The notes beneath the pieces were generated by a model that worked only from the letters and a program-made list of their open reading frames with translations, made no database searches and was not told the DNA's origin. A program made the position numbers and the translations under genes. DNA of 64,000 bases from Lucifuga dentata (lineage: Eukaryota; Chordata; Actinopteri; Ophidiiformes; Bythitidae). Location of the stretch: positions 62,001 to 126,000 of the forward strand of contig VXCM01002227.1 in assembly GCA_014773175.1 (NCBI GenBank), read 5' to 3'. Shown one piece after another: positions 22,562 to 32,509 of this stretch. The first letter of the stretch is position 1, and the number at the start of each line of letters is the position of its first letter.

Positions 22562-23132
22562 TTAAAGGACCATACATGCATGTTTGTTTCAATTTTCATA
22601 CATGTCACATTACTGACAATCATTTCCCAAAGCATATTACTGGAATGGTGAATTAAAAATGTTTTTCCTACCTTCCAGACCACCATTGGTTTCAGTTCAT
22701 TCTGGTACGCTATTAAAATCAACTTGCTGATACTTGATACGTTCTTGGGATAGGTAATCCATCATTGTCAAAAACTCGTATTCAGGTTTTTTTTTTTTTT
22801 CAAAGTTTTGTAGTTTTAATGTTTAAGTGCAACAAAAAGCGCGGAGTGAATATATGTCTCCACTGGGGAATATAGTCCCAAAAGAAGACATGCATTTATT
22901 GAAAAATGTAAATGACCGTGACTTCATAAAGCTGCGTAACTATCAACGGGCAAAATATCGATTTTTAAGGTGGGTGTATCGCTTGAATATTTGATTTTGA
23001 AAGATTAAAGAGATTTTGCAAAACATCAGGAAAGCTGAAATATGGTTTTATCTTTTGGGAAATGGTTGTCAGTAACGTAACATGTATGGAAATTGAATAT
23101 ATTAGGCTCAAACATGCAAAATGGTCCTTTAA
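22562..23132 (-). mobile_element. TTAA-flanked palindromic MITE, subfamily A, copy 5 (scx intron 2)
   Basis: TTAAAGGACCATACATGCAT at the left and AAAATGGTCCTTTAA at the right, each with a small deletion in the outer arm. The interior contains the family blocks GGGAATATAGTCCCAAAAGA and GGTGGGTGTATCGCTTGAA. No coding capacity. Confidence 0.87.
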
Positions 23133-24174
23133 TAGCAATAAGGTAGCAAGAACAAGAGAGTGAGAGTGGGTTTGCCAGTGGAAAAAAGGAAACAGCGTTT
23201 CCTCAAAAACGAACATGTCTTGTGGCTGCAATGCATTCAATCTCTGCATCTTTTTAGATGGATTTGTTGGTACAATTGCTGCCAAATTTACTGTCAAAAG
23301 AATCTCTTGCCCTTTGAATCTAAGTGATTGATACCAAAACCTGACATTTGGCATTTTATAGGCTGAAATCTTTAGCAAAATCAGAAGTAAAACTCTCTTA
23401 ATGTCATTGTAACATTGCTAGAAAAATTGCTTTACATGTGGCTACATTTGGCTGGTCATTCTTAGAAATAAGAAAAACACACCACCGACCAGATAAAAAA
23501 AAAAAAAAAANAAAAAAAAAAAAAAAGAAGCCAGAATATTTACTCTTTTTATAGCAAATAAAATAAGAGTGTTTACGCAACCTGTGTATGTAGCCAACAG
23601 AATGATGGTACTGTTGAATGTGTAGCCAACAGCGATCCAATAATTATCCTTCACTCTCAGTCCAGCTGGAGGAGAAACAATTGAAAATAATCGTCCCTCT
23701 GTCTTCTCTCACTCACCTCCATAAGTGGGAGGACGGATTCCTGTCCAGCTCCAATGATCTCACTCTCATTACTGCCTGATACCCCTCCAAACACCCACCT
23801 ACCCACCTTTGCTGATGTCAGTCAAAGACATTTTCCAACACCTACACCTTGTGAATAGTCGGAGAGGAAATGTGTAACAGGTGTTCGTCTGATGAGAAGA
23901 AGGAGACAAAGGAGGGAGAGAAAAAGTCAGGAGAGGACGGGAACGGAAAGCAGTTTTGGTCAAAGCATAGATAAAGCTGCTGCAGAAAAATGGGACTTTT
24001 ATCGTAGTTTTAATTTACTTTCATTTGCAAAAAGAACGAGAGGAAAGACATTTTTGGGACGATTTGCCCTGAAACATGATTAGCAAAGCAGAGATGAGCG
24101 AAGTGCTTCATGTGTTACATACCTTTTTTTAATGGTCTGTTTGATAGCATGATAAAATCCCATGACTGCTGCTT

Positions 24175-24350
24175 AAATGGTAGATGGTCTGTGAACCGAG
24201 CGGAGCAGAGGTGAGCTGAGGAGGGAAAATGTGATGTTATTTTCCTGGCCAAATAGAGAAGGTTTCCTCACCAGCCAGGAAACCAAGGCCGCTGTGTTGC
24301 GATATGCAGATAAACGAGCTGAATATCATGCAGGATTGTAATATGTCAGC
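24175..24350 (+). promoter_or_regulatory. candidate conserved non-coding element near the end of scx intron 2
   Basis: A repeat-free stretch with CCTGGCCAAATAGAGAAGG, CCAGCCAGGAAACCAAGG and AACGAGCTGAATATCATGC, about 1.2 kb before exon 3. Regulatory function is inferred from composition only. Confidence 0.22.
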
Positions 24351-24779
24351 TGAGTGTGACACATTTCAGATAAAATAAATACTGGTGTGTGTGTGCTTGT
24401 TTGTGTGTATACTGACATAGTGACGGTGAGAAATTCTGCCCTATGTTCCCTTAGAAACCTTGTAATATAATTTAAAAAAACAACTTTAATATGTTTTTCA
24501 TGTTTTACTATCTACTGCAGAAGTAAGAATGGAGATCCCAATGATAAAACGTATGTTGATGCATATAACTTTAACACCAATTTGATGATACAGTTATGCT
24601 CGTAAGTAGATATTCAAGTAATACTTAACTGCATATGTATGTTGAAAGAAATATTGCTGTCTATAATCTTCATTTTTATGTTTGCTCGTCACTTTACACA
24701 CTCCATTTACATCTTGTATTAACGTGATTTTCCAGCTGATGAATTAAAGCTTGTTAATGCGAATGCATTGTTATCAGAA

Positions 24780-25375
24780 TGCATTGTTATCTGCCAGACA
24801 CCACCTGCATATGGTTTGGCTTACATTGTGGTCAGATCTCGGTTCATGTTGTGTTTTATAAGTTTATAGCATCTTATTGTTTTTAATTGATCACTTTTAT
24901 TTTTTTTTTCTTTCTTACTGCTTATTTTTATTGTCTTATGTGTTATCACTGCTTTTATTTACTATTATTTTGATGTACATTATAGTCTCACATTCTAATA
25001 CTTCTGAAATTTGTCAATCGCCTGTAAAGCACTTTGAGTTGCACTGACTTGTATGAAAGGTGCTGTATAAGTAAAGTTTGATTGATTGATTGATTGATTA
25101 ACTATTCAGTTGTAAATGCAAAACTGAGAAACATAAAATCCACCCACAAGTTGAATACATCACCCTGTCTCAGCTTCCCAGTTCAGTCAGTGTTGTTAAT
25201 AAAGTTATTTGAATGGGAGTTGCATCTGTAAACGGGTTTCTGCACCTGGAATATGGAGACTGACAGCATGCAAAAAAAAGTTATTAGTCATCAGAGGATA
25301 ACTCTGATTTTAATAGCGTAACAGCTTGCCAACTGAGATCTGACCACAAAGCAGGCAGCATCCAGATAACGTGTA
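24780..25375. repeat. inverted repeat pair flanking the L2-like tail
   Basis: TTGTGGTCAGATCTCGGTT at about 24826-24844 is matched by its inverse AACTGAGATCTGACCACAA at 25331-25349. Further out, TTATCTGCCAG pairs loosely with CATCCAGATAAC. This may be an older DNA transposon into which the retroelement tail inserted. The left side also has a small tandem copy of GAATGCATTGTTATC. Confidence 0.45.
24985..25101 (+). mobile_element. L2/V-SINE-like 3' tail with GATT repeat
   Basis: CCTGTAAAGCACTTTGAGTT, then GTATGAAAGGTGCTGTATAA and (TTGA)n, is the widespread teleost 3' tail shared by L2-type LINEs and their partner SINEs. Only this tail was recognised. Confidence 0.7.
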
Positions 25376-25507
25376 CACATGTTAATGCAAGATTTAAAGT
25401 CCATCACTGGATGAAAAATTCAATTCCAAAAACAGATAACTCCATTTCTAAAAATAAAAAATTGTAAAAATCACGTTTTGATTTATGTTTCTGTGTATCT
25501 CTTTCAG

Positions 25508-25546
25508 AATAAAGACAGAGACAGGAAGACGGCCATCAGAAGCTAA
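25508..25546 (+). CDS. scx: scleraxis exon 3 (C-terminal NKDRDRKTAIRS)
   Basis: A short terminal coding exon of 12 codons plus TAA follows a TTTCAG acceptor. It encodes NKDRDRKTAIRS, and KDRDRKTAIRS is the conserved scleraxis C-terminus that Tcf15 lacks. Joining in phase 0 to exon 2 gives QRKM-NKDRDRK. The three exons total 657 nt, or 218 residues, slightly longer than the roughly 200 residues of mammalian scleraxis because of the glycine-rich N-terminal segment. This exon settles the identity of the gene and is too short for ordinary ORF scans. Confidence 0.95.
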   Translation, partial: NKDRDRKTAIRS

Positions 25547-25632
25547 TGATCTGACACCACACGGATAAAACTGCTCGTCCAATTTCTGGGACTTTAACGG
25601 CGCTTGCAGTGAATTTTCGGTGACTTTCAAAG

Positions 25633-25880
25633 TGCATCTTGAAGACTTTTTAAAGACTTTTGAAGACTTTTAAGGTTTGCAATTCTTTTCAAAGACCTCC
25701 CAAAGACTCATATAGCACTTCCAGGACTTTTCAAGGGACTTTTTGCATTTTATTTTGCTTTACAAGAATGTTTCCGTTTTTATAAAAGTACTTTTAAAGG
25801 GCTTTCACATGCTTATCAAGACCATGAAGAATGCTTTAACACTTATAAAGGACTTTTTACTGTATTTGTTCAAAGACTCG
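25633..25880 (+). repeat. reiterated AAGACTTTT motif in scx 3'UTR
   Basis: Near-tandem AAGACTTTT units occupy 25638-25672. Looser variants continue downstream (CAAAGACCTC, CAAAGACTCA, GGACTTTT, AAAGGACTTTTT, CAAAGACTCGG) to about 25880. AAAG/CTTT halves within and between units can pair, so hairpins are possible. The origin could be slippage or a decayed minisatellite. Confidence 0.5.
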
Positions 25881-26218
25881 GCTTAGAAGTCCAAAGAGTA
25901 AGGGCACATGATTGAAAAAGAAACCAACCCTTAAGAAAGACAAATTTGTATTCATCAAAAGCTGTGTGTTATTGTGTAAACTGAAATATAAATGTATATT
26001 TATGTGATGTAACATTATATAATGAACTATGTTATTTAACAGGCATATTGCATTCTGGACAAAAAAAATGAGGATTACTTATGTACGAAACATGGACTTT
26101 TATGGCATTCTCTGGGATGGTTTTACACAAAGACATGCTGGAATTTTTGTAGTTAATGTTTCATTGAAGCATTTTTTTAAAACTTTCTTTTAATGCTGGA
26201 AACTAAGTCAAGTTGACC

Positions 26219-26224
26219 AATAAA
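26219..26224 (+). terminator. scx: scx polyadenylation signal AATAAA
   Basis: A canonical AATAAA about 670 nt after the scx stop, followed within 50 nt by T- and GT-rich sequence (TTGTTGTTGGT). This is the usual layout of a vertebrate cleavage and polyadenylation site. Confidence 0.65.
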
Positions 26225-26240
26225 ATTTTGTATATCTGGA

Positions 26241-27956
26241 AGTAAATTTCATTAAATTGTTGTTGGTATTGAGCAGTTTGTGTTGTGAACCGTATCTTAA
26301 TCCTCTAGCACAGGTCCAACCAATGAAAAATTATAAAAATTCCTTTTGTGAATCCTAAACAGAATTGAACGGAGATACTCTGATACAAAACGGTTAATAT
26401 AAAATTAATCTTATTCATGCATCTATAGAAAATGGGTAAATTTCCTTTTCGGTAGTGGAGCTGCAGTGCACTAAGCAGGAAGTGGGATTCCACAGCGGCT
26501 GCATCTGTACCTTACATCAGTTTAAATAACTTCACTTCCAGACTTGGCGAATGCTCACCCCCAACTCATCCTCACTGATGTATCACACGCACACACTCCT
26601 TTCTCCTGTTGTGCACTTTTATTTTTCTCTGTTGGGGCACCCAGCTGCAGACAGCCTTCATGCTGACCAGAGATCAGAGCAGACAGAAAGTGGAAGAGAG
26701 GAAGACGAGGGGAGAGGTGGACAAGAGGGATTTGAAGGAGCAGAAGAGAGACAAAGGGGAAAAAATGAATTGAATCTGCAGGTATGGCTGCTTGGACATC
26801 TGCCTGTGTCCCCAAGCTGTCCTCTTCTTTACCTTTCCACATGCTCTTTCTCTCTTCTCCTCCTCTGCTCTTCCTCTCTTTTCCCTGGAGTGCCACTGGC
26901 CAGAGTCTGGCTGGTGATGGCTTTCCAGTGTGTTTAGCCACACACTACTTACCTTCTTCCTACTCTATCTATCTATCTATGCTGTTTGAAATTTTCCTTC
27001 TCCATTGTCTTCTTCATTTTTCTCTACTCTTTCCAGCTCTCATTCCCACTGTCTCTCTTTTCAGAATCTCTCAATACTGCTTTTCACTTTCCACTGACAA
27101 ATCTGTCCAGTCTCTCTGTGGAAAATGATCAGGGCATTAGTGATGTGGAATGCCCTACCTTTTTTTTTTTCTTCAATAAATGCTTTTTCCCATTTTTCAT
27201 CATAGATTACTTCGCTCTCCCTCTGCCTGCCATATAATCCACAAACTTCATCCAAACCATGATATTCCCTTATTTAAGGCCGCTTCGCTCTCCTCGGTAG
27301 TTTGGATAAAGCTCAATGCATTTGTTATCAAACATGCAACAAAAGTAGTGATTGCATGAAACAGGTGATGTGATTCTACGCCCTGATTCGCTGACAGAGA
27401 TCACAGTCCTTATCTAGTTTTCTGCTCATAGTTATTAAGTTCTGAAGGCTGATCTGGTTTCAGAGAGTCTATAACTCTACAACCAGACGCATTTTAAAAC
27501 CACATAACAGCACCGTCTCGCAAGCTATTTTCCACCATTAAGCGAAACGTAAATGAGCCGTTGTTTTAATGGAAGCTAAACTCTATTCTGGTCCCAGAAT
27601 CCAGATAGTTTGAAAAGCACCGGTTTGGTGTGTCCAAATTATTTTTTAACAATGCTAACAAGCTGTTTCTGAAACCGAGGTGCCAATTATCAAGCTTTTT
27701 CCTACAATGTGACAAGTGACTGGTGGAGAAAAACAACCGATAAAAATTCAGAAGCTACTTGATCATACTGCCAAGAGATTTTAGTAGAAGGGGAGTTGAA
27801 AAACAATGCTGATTTATTTTATGCATAATCTCTCATATACCCCAAAACTATAAACAGTCCCAGATATTTCCACTGGATTTTAGTGTTAATGTATTCGTAC
27901 TTGTCATGTAAATGATGGAAGGGTGATGAAGGGGAAAAGGATGATAGAAGTGACTC
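26241..27956. other. intergenic DNA 3' of scx
   Basis: No gene was recognised. 26740-27080 is pyrimidine-rich with a short (ATCT)n. Overlapping open frames on both strands at 26551-26943 reflect skewed composition rather than coding. Confidence 0.5.
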
Positions 27957-29404
27957 GGGGTATTTTTACACCTGTAATTGGTTTGTTCTGGTCCAAATCA
28001 GTGAGTAAAGTGTTGAAATGTGGCATTTACCTTTTTTGATTTCATACAGGAAATGCAGCATAAAATGTAGCACCAAAAATCATGTGACAACAGCCACTCT
28101 CTTTATTGGTCAAAAATGTTTGGGGGTGGGAGCAACAAAATCAAAACAGGAAACAGTTTCTGTGCCCTAAATAACATGGAACAAAGACAGAATTGGGATA
28201 TTTTCCTAGTCATCATTTGGACCATTATTATGGCAGCAGAAGCTGAAGACAACATGTGGAAAACCACGTTTCTTCACAACATGTGAAGAGGATGTGCTGC
28301 CTTCAGATGGCTGAACAGGAGAATGGAGCAACATGCATGTTACATCAAACATGCTATCCTTCAACATGTTACAGCAACATGCTATCCTTCAACACATTCA
28401 TCTGAAGACGTGTAAGGTAAGTTGATATGTAACAGCATCTAGTTTAATTTCTGTGTCTTATCAAAGATGATTTAACTGCAGTAATGTTTGTTGTACATTT
28501 GGTGTGTTTAATGGTTTTATGGGGATATCTGATGTGTGTCTATATAAAACAAACTTTACCCCAGTTGTAGCTAAAGGGACATACTGGCCATTTTGCATGT
28601 TTCAGCCTAACATATTCAGTTTTCATACATGTTACGTTACTGACACGTTACTCCCAAGGATAAAACTGTGTTTCAGCTTTCCTGATATTTTTCAAAATCT
28701 CTTAATCTTTCAAGATACACCCATCTTAAACATCAGTGTTTCTCCTCTCCTACTAATAGTTATACAGACTTATGAAGTCATGGTCATTTAATGTTTCGAT
28801 AAGAGCAGGTCTTCTTTTGGGACTATATTCTCTGGTGGAGACATACATTCACTCTGCGTTTTTTATTCTGCTTAAACACTAAACATTACGTAACTTTGAA
28901 AAAAAAAAACTGAATACAGGTCTTGTTTGCGATGGTGGATTACCTATCCCAAGAACGTTTCAAGTACCAACAAGTTCATTTTCAATAGTGTACCACAATG
29001 AACTGAAACCAATAGCGGTCTGGAAGGTAGGAAAAAAAATTTTAATTCATCATTCCAGTAGTATGCTTTGAGAAATGATTGTCAGGAACATTACGTGTAT
29101 GAAAATTGAATATATTAGGCTCAAACATGCAAAATCGCCAGTATGGTCCTTTAAGTGTTAATCACACACAATCCTCTCCAGTACTAGATCAATCAATAGG
29201 TCAATAGATTGATCTTGTGGGTTCAGGACCAGTGTGGACCATGTTCACACCACAAATGAACCTCTCCACAGTTTGACTGGAATCAGATTGTTTTGATGCA
29301 GATCTAATTTTAATTGCTGTGCTACTTATTCACATAAGTCCAAACAAAAACTCCAGGGTCTGCAACAAATCCTCAAAATAAACTAGGTGTGAAAACGCCC
29401 TAAA
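27957..29404 (+). mobile_element. family C (TTAA-type) element interrupted by MITE copy 6
   Basis: The left part has ACACCTGTAATTGGTTTGTT, AATCATGTGACAACAGCCAC and GGTCAAAAATGTTTGGGGGT. The right end has CTCCAGGGTCTGCAACAAAT and GGTGTGAAAACGCCC. Outer bases are degraded. A 23 bp piece (CAACATGCTATCCTTCAACA-like) is duplicated at about 28350-28395. Non-coding. Confidence 0.75.
28571..29154 (+). mobile_element. palindromic MITE, subfamily A, copy 6, nested in a family C element
   Basis: The left end is CTAAAGGGACATACTGGCC (TTAA mutated to CTAA) and the right end is CCAGTATGGTCCTTTAA. Family C sequence lies on both sides (27957-28570 and 29155-29404), so this copy inserted into an older element. 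A 10 bp A-run marks the interior. Confidence 0.87.
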
Positions 29405-31053
29405 AATGTAGTTTAATAGTTGATAGAATGCTTTAGGGAGTCTAATACGAACTAAGAATTACAGCCAAATAATGAACTCAATGAAGCTGAAAAAATCCTT
29501 CATGCAGAATCAATTCATCCAAAGACAAAATACAGTTTTGGTGTGTTATGCTTGAAATGCCCTTTTAGCACCGGAGCTCATTTTTCCACCCACGATGTAT
29601 CACATGGAAACAAAGGATTAAATCTCAATGCACACCTTCGATATAAGTGGTCCCTGCTGCTTGCTGGTTCCTGACACAACGATTTGAAAGGTACCATGTG
29701 TGTTGTTTACATGATCTTAGTTCTTTTATAAGTCAACGAGACATAGATAATCTTACTGCTGAGAGTTTTGTGAAGGGAAGCAATAGCTTTGACAAAGCTG
29801 TGTGTGTCTGCTGTGTCCTAATGACTTCTTGTCCAGTTAGTCTGAGTCTGATCTCTCTAGCAGGCCGTCTGTCTCTGCAGCAGAGAGGGGAAAAAGGAAC
29901 TGGTTACTCCCACACAGACCAGATCAGGTTCCCCCTACGCCTACACACACTCTCACACACACAGATGACCATATACACACTCTTACACCAATGAACTTAC
30001 ATATGCACAAATTGATGGCCGTATGCATGCGGTTACACACTCGCACACACTCGCACACACTCTAACCAGCAGGATCTGTGATATAGTTTAGCTGTCTAAT
30101 GATCTCTGTATTTTACATTGATGAAAACAGATCAGCTGAGGGGCAGACTGCTGTGCCGTATGAAGTGGGCGGTTTTGGACCAAGGTGAACTGGAGGCTGG
30201 ACGATGTACTGGCTCTCATCATCATTATAATGGCCTTTGAAAAAAAAGACGCCCCCATGGAAATCTGGCATGCTACTGATAACGGAAGTTATAAAACGCT
30301 GAAGTCAAAGGAGCGCTGTGGTTTTTTCAGCCTGGCATTTGCAGAGGCTTGGGGTATCAGGAAAAACGTCATCTTCATTTGCATGTAAATCAGCTGTAAA
30401 ATGATCATATTTCACAAGAAACCTATGGCTTTACATTCTTTATTGAGCAAAACAAGTAATCATTCTAAGAGTTCATTTTCTTGGGAATACACTGGGATAG
30501 GTTCCAGCCCCTTGCGACTCTGTACAGGATATGGATGGACTGAAGGATGGATGGATGGAATTACTGAACCTCACTGGGTCGCTTTACACTTTGAGCTTTC
30601 TGATGCTGCGTTTATTGTACATTGGAACTGGGAAGTCTTAACTCGGACCACAGGATCGAGCAAAACAAAGTGGGAGATAACATGGAGGCCTCAACGGAAA
30701 TGTTTTGTTTTTTTCTGTTGGACCAAAAAGAAGCTATGTTTTAACATTTATGAGCTATTTGCCTTTTCAAAACAGCTACTACATTACCAGTGTATTATTG
30801 TATGGCGATTGACTTAAGGAAAATGCTTCTAAATGTTCATTTTTTTTTTAAACAGAGAAGTTACCGTTTATAGTGTGAGCCGCCATATTGAAATGAAGTT
30901 AATACTGAATTTGGGGCTGAGGAGACTTCCCTGAATTTCTGAATAGGAATTTCAACTTGGCTTTTCTTTGACTTTTCCCAAATGGAGTTCAGAAAAGCAG
31001 AATTGGAGTTTTAAGTTGAATGCAGCATTACAAAATTCCAGAAAATGGGGCGC
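29405..31053. other. intergenic DNA with short CA-rich tracts
   Basis: CACACT/CTCACAC repeats occur at about 29940-30065, and a LINE tail lies at 30491. Nothing else was recognised; the open frame at 30401 runs through that tail. Confidence 0.5.
30491..30559 (+). mobile_element. short LINE-type 3' tail (GGATGGATGG)
   Basis: ACACTGGGATAGGTTCCAGC, then CGACTCTGTACAGGATATGG and an ATGG repeat, matches the common teleost retroelement tail of the form GGCTCCAGC...CGACCCTGTACAGGATAAG...(GGAT)n. Only the tail remains. Confidence 0.65.
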
Positions 31054-31056
31054 TAA

Positions 31057-31388
31057 AGCTGCATTCACATGTTGACGGTATGCGGTAGACGGAAAACCGT
31101 TTGTTCCATTCTTTTCAATGAGAAGACGACAGAAAACTCCGCCGCCAATGGCAGTGAGAGTGGCACACAAAACAGACAATAAAGACGATAAAGACACCGC
31201 ACGGCCAGGCAGAACATGCCGTCAAAAGTTAAAAATTTTTACTGCAGTGGCAAAGACAAATGCACCCCGCCAATATTGATTCGCTATTGCCAATTGCCAA
31301 GGTAACAGCTCCGCGTCTACCATTGCTGCCTGCTGTCTGGCACTGCGTTCTGCTGGCGTTTTTCTACTGTCAACATGTGAATGCAGCA
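31057..31388. mobile_element. TAA-flanked MITE, Harbinger-like
   Basis: Inverted ends AGCTGCATTCACATGTTGAC and, in reverse complement, TGCTGCATTCACATGTTGAC. The element is bounded by a TAA duplication at 31054-31056 and 31389-31391, as expected for PIF/Harbinger elements (TWA targets). 332 bp, no ORF of note. A hAT origin is less likely because no 8 bp duplication is seen. Confidence 0.75.
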
Positions 31389-31391
31389 TAA

Positions 31392-31650
31392 GGATTTAGT
31401 CCATGGTTTAGACCAAACTGTTATGAGGAAGAGTCGTCTGTCTGGTCTAAACATCTATTTGTGGCACGAACACGATCCAGTCTAATTCTGAACCAAGTAC
31501 AAAGCGATCTATTGACTGATCTACAGCCAGATGAACATGGTTAACCTGAAGTTATCTACACCTTTGATTACTCATAAGTCAAACACGCTGTGAAAACACG
31601 TCTTCAGATCCACATGTTGAAGGTTGGCATCCTTTCTCCTTCTGAGTAAC
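31392..31650 (-). mobile_element. degenerate reverse-strand fragment of family C
   Basis: Read in reverse complement, blocks such as ATCTATTGACTGATCTA and ACACGTCTTCAGATCCACAT with TGTTGAAGG line up in order with the right half of the copy at 27957. Both ends are lost. Confidence 0.45.
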
Positions 31651-32156
31651 TACGTTTTAGTTTAGCCTCCCATGATATTGACTGAACAGGAAGAACAGGA
31701 AGCTTAAGTCTCAAGTCAAATCTGTTTTTAACACCGTAGTTTTTAAATAAGTGGGAGCAGACAGACTCTTGGACTTACTCTGCCTTATAAGCATGAACTC
31801 GTCACTTCTGCGTGTCTTCAGTTGCCATAAAATGTGAGTCAGTGAAGGAGACAGGAGCACTTCCTGTTTTTTTCCAAGCCATCCATGTTTTTGCGTTTAG
31901 ATGATACCCAGCTGAATAAGGTCTATTAATTAAAGATGGATTGGTAGCACTGGTTTTCCTGAAGCACGACCTCCTGTTGACTTTGGAGAAGAATTTTCCT
32001 CTTGTGTCCTCTCCTGCTCTGTAGGCCTGTTGGCCAACTTCCTCCCCCACTTGAACTGTCTCAATAAAACAAAAAGAACAAAGATGTAAAATGTGGAGGA
32101 AAGAGCGAAATGCGCCTTTAGGAACATTAGTCTTTCTAACCCAACAGGGATCTGAG

Positions 32157-32158
<2 letters not shown>

Positions 32159-32210
<52 letters not shown>
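32159..32210. repeat. (CA)n microsatellite
   Basis: About 25 CA units. It explains the long apparent frames on both strands around it. Confidence 0.95.
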
Positions 32211-32217
<7 letters not shown>

Positions 32218-32483
32218 GCAGGAGGCTAACTGCTCCAAGTGGGAGCTGTGCTGCTGAGGGCCGGATGAAAGGAAACACTAAAACTACAACGAGGGAAAGA
32301 CAGGTGGCCAGCTTGGCAGCTCCACACACTCATACACACACTCCGACACACACATACACACAAGCGCATGGACGCACACTACTTCCTCCCCAAACCCCCT
32401 GTTGTGCACACCTGTGAATGTGCCAAATCTTGGACTGTGCTTCTTTCAGTCATGTAGCTTTCTCTCTTCCTATCTATTTTGTA

Positions 32484-32509
32484 CTCTCTCTCTCTCTCTC
32501 TCTCTCTCT
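32484..32509. repeat. (CT)n microsatellite
   Basis: About 13 CT units. Confidence 0.95.

Larger units (their letters stand above)
13617..25507 (+). other. scx: scx intron 2 (11.9 kb)
   Basis: A large phase-0 intron, GTGAGC to TTTCAG, separates residue 206 from the last 12 residues. It contains three TTAA-type miniature transposons, a Rex3-like LINE end, an L2-like 3' tail, microsatellites and a diverged 60 bp duplication. Several stretches of 150-400 bp lack recognised repeats and are candidate regulatory DNA; they are listed separately. Open frames inside the intron do not look coding. Confidence 0.9.
25547..26240 (+). other. scx: scx 3'UTR
   Basis: AT-rich 3'UTR of about 690 nt from the TAA to just past the AATAAA at 26219. 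Its first 320 nt contain many short variants of AAGACTTTT and AAAGGACTTTT, listed as a separate repeat. The exact cleavage site is inferred. Confidence 0.7.

Noticed and set aside
26551..26943. Pair of 128-codon frames on opposite strands, with an apparent splice acceptor at CTGCAG and donor at CAGGTATGG
   Set aside because: Purine- and pyrimidine-skewed sequence opens frames on both strands. The translation is low-complexity with no recognisable domain.
31802..32417. Long open frames of 175, 102 and 108 codons on both strands
   Set aside because: They run through the CA/GT microsatellite at 32159-32210, which is open in several frames. No domain is visible.
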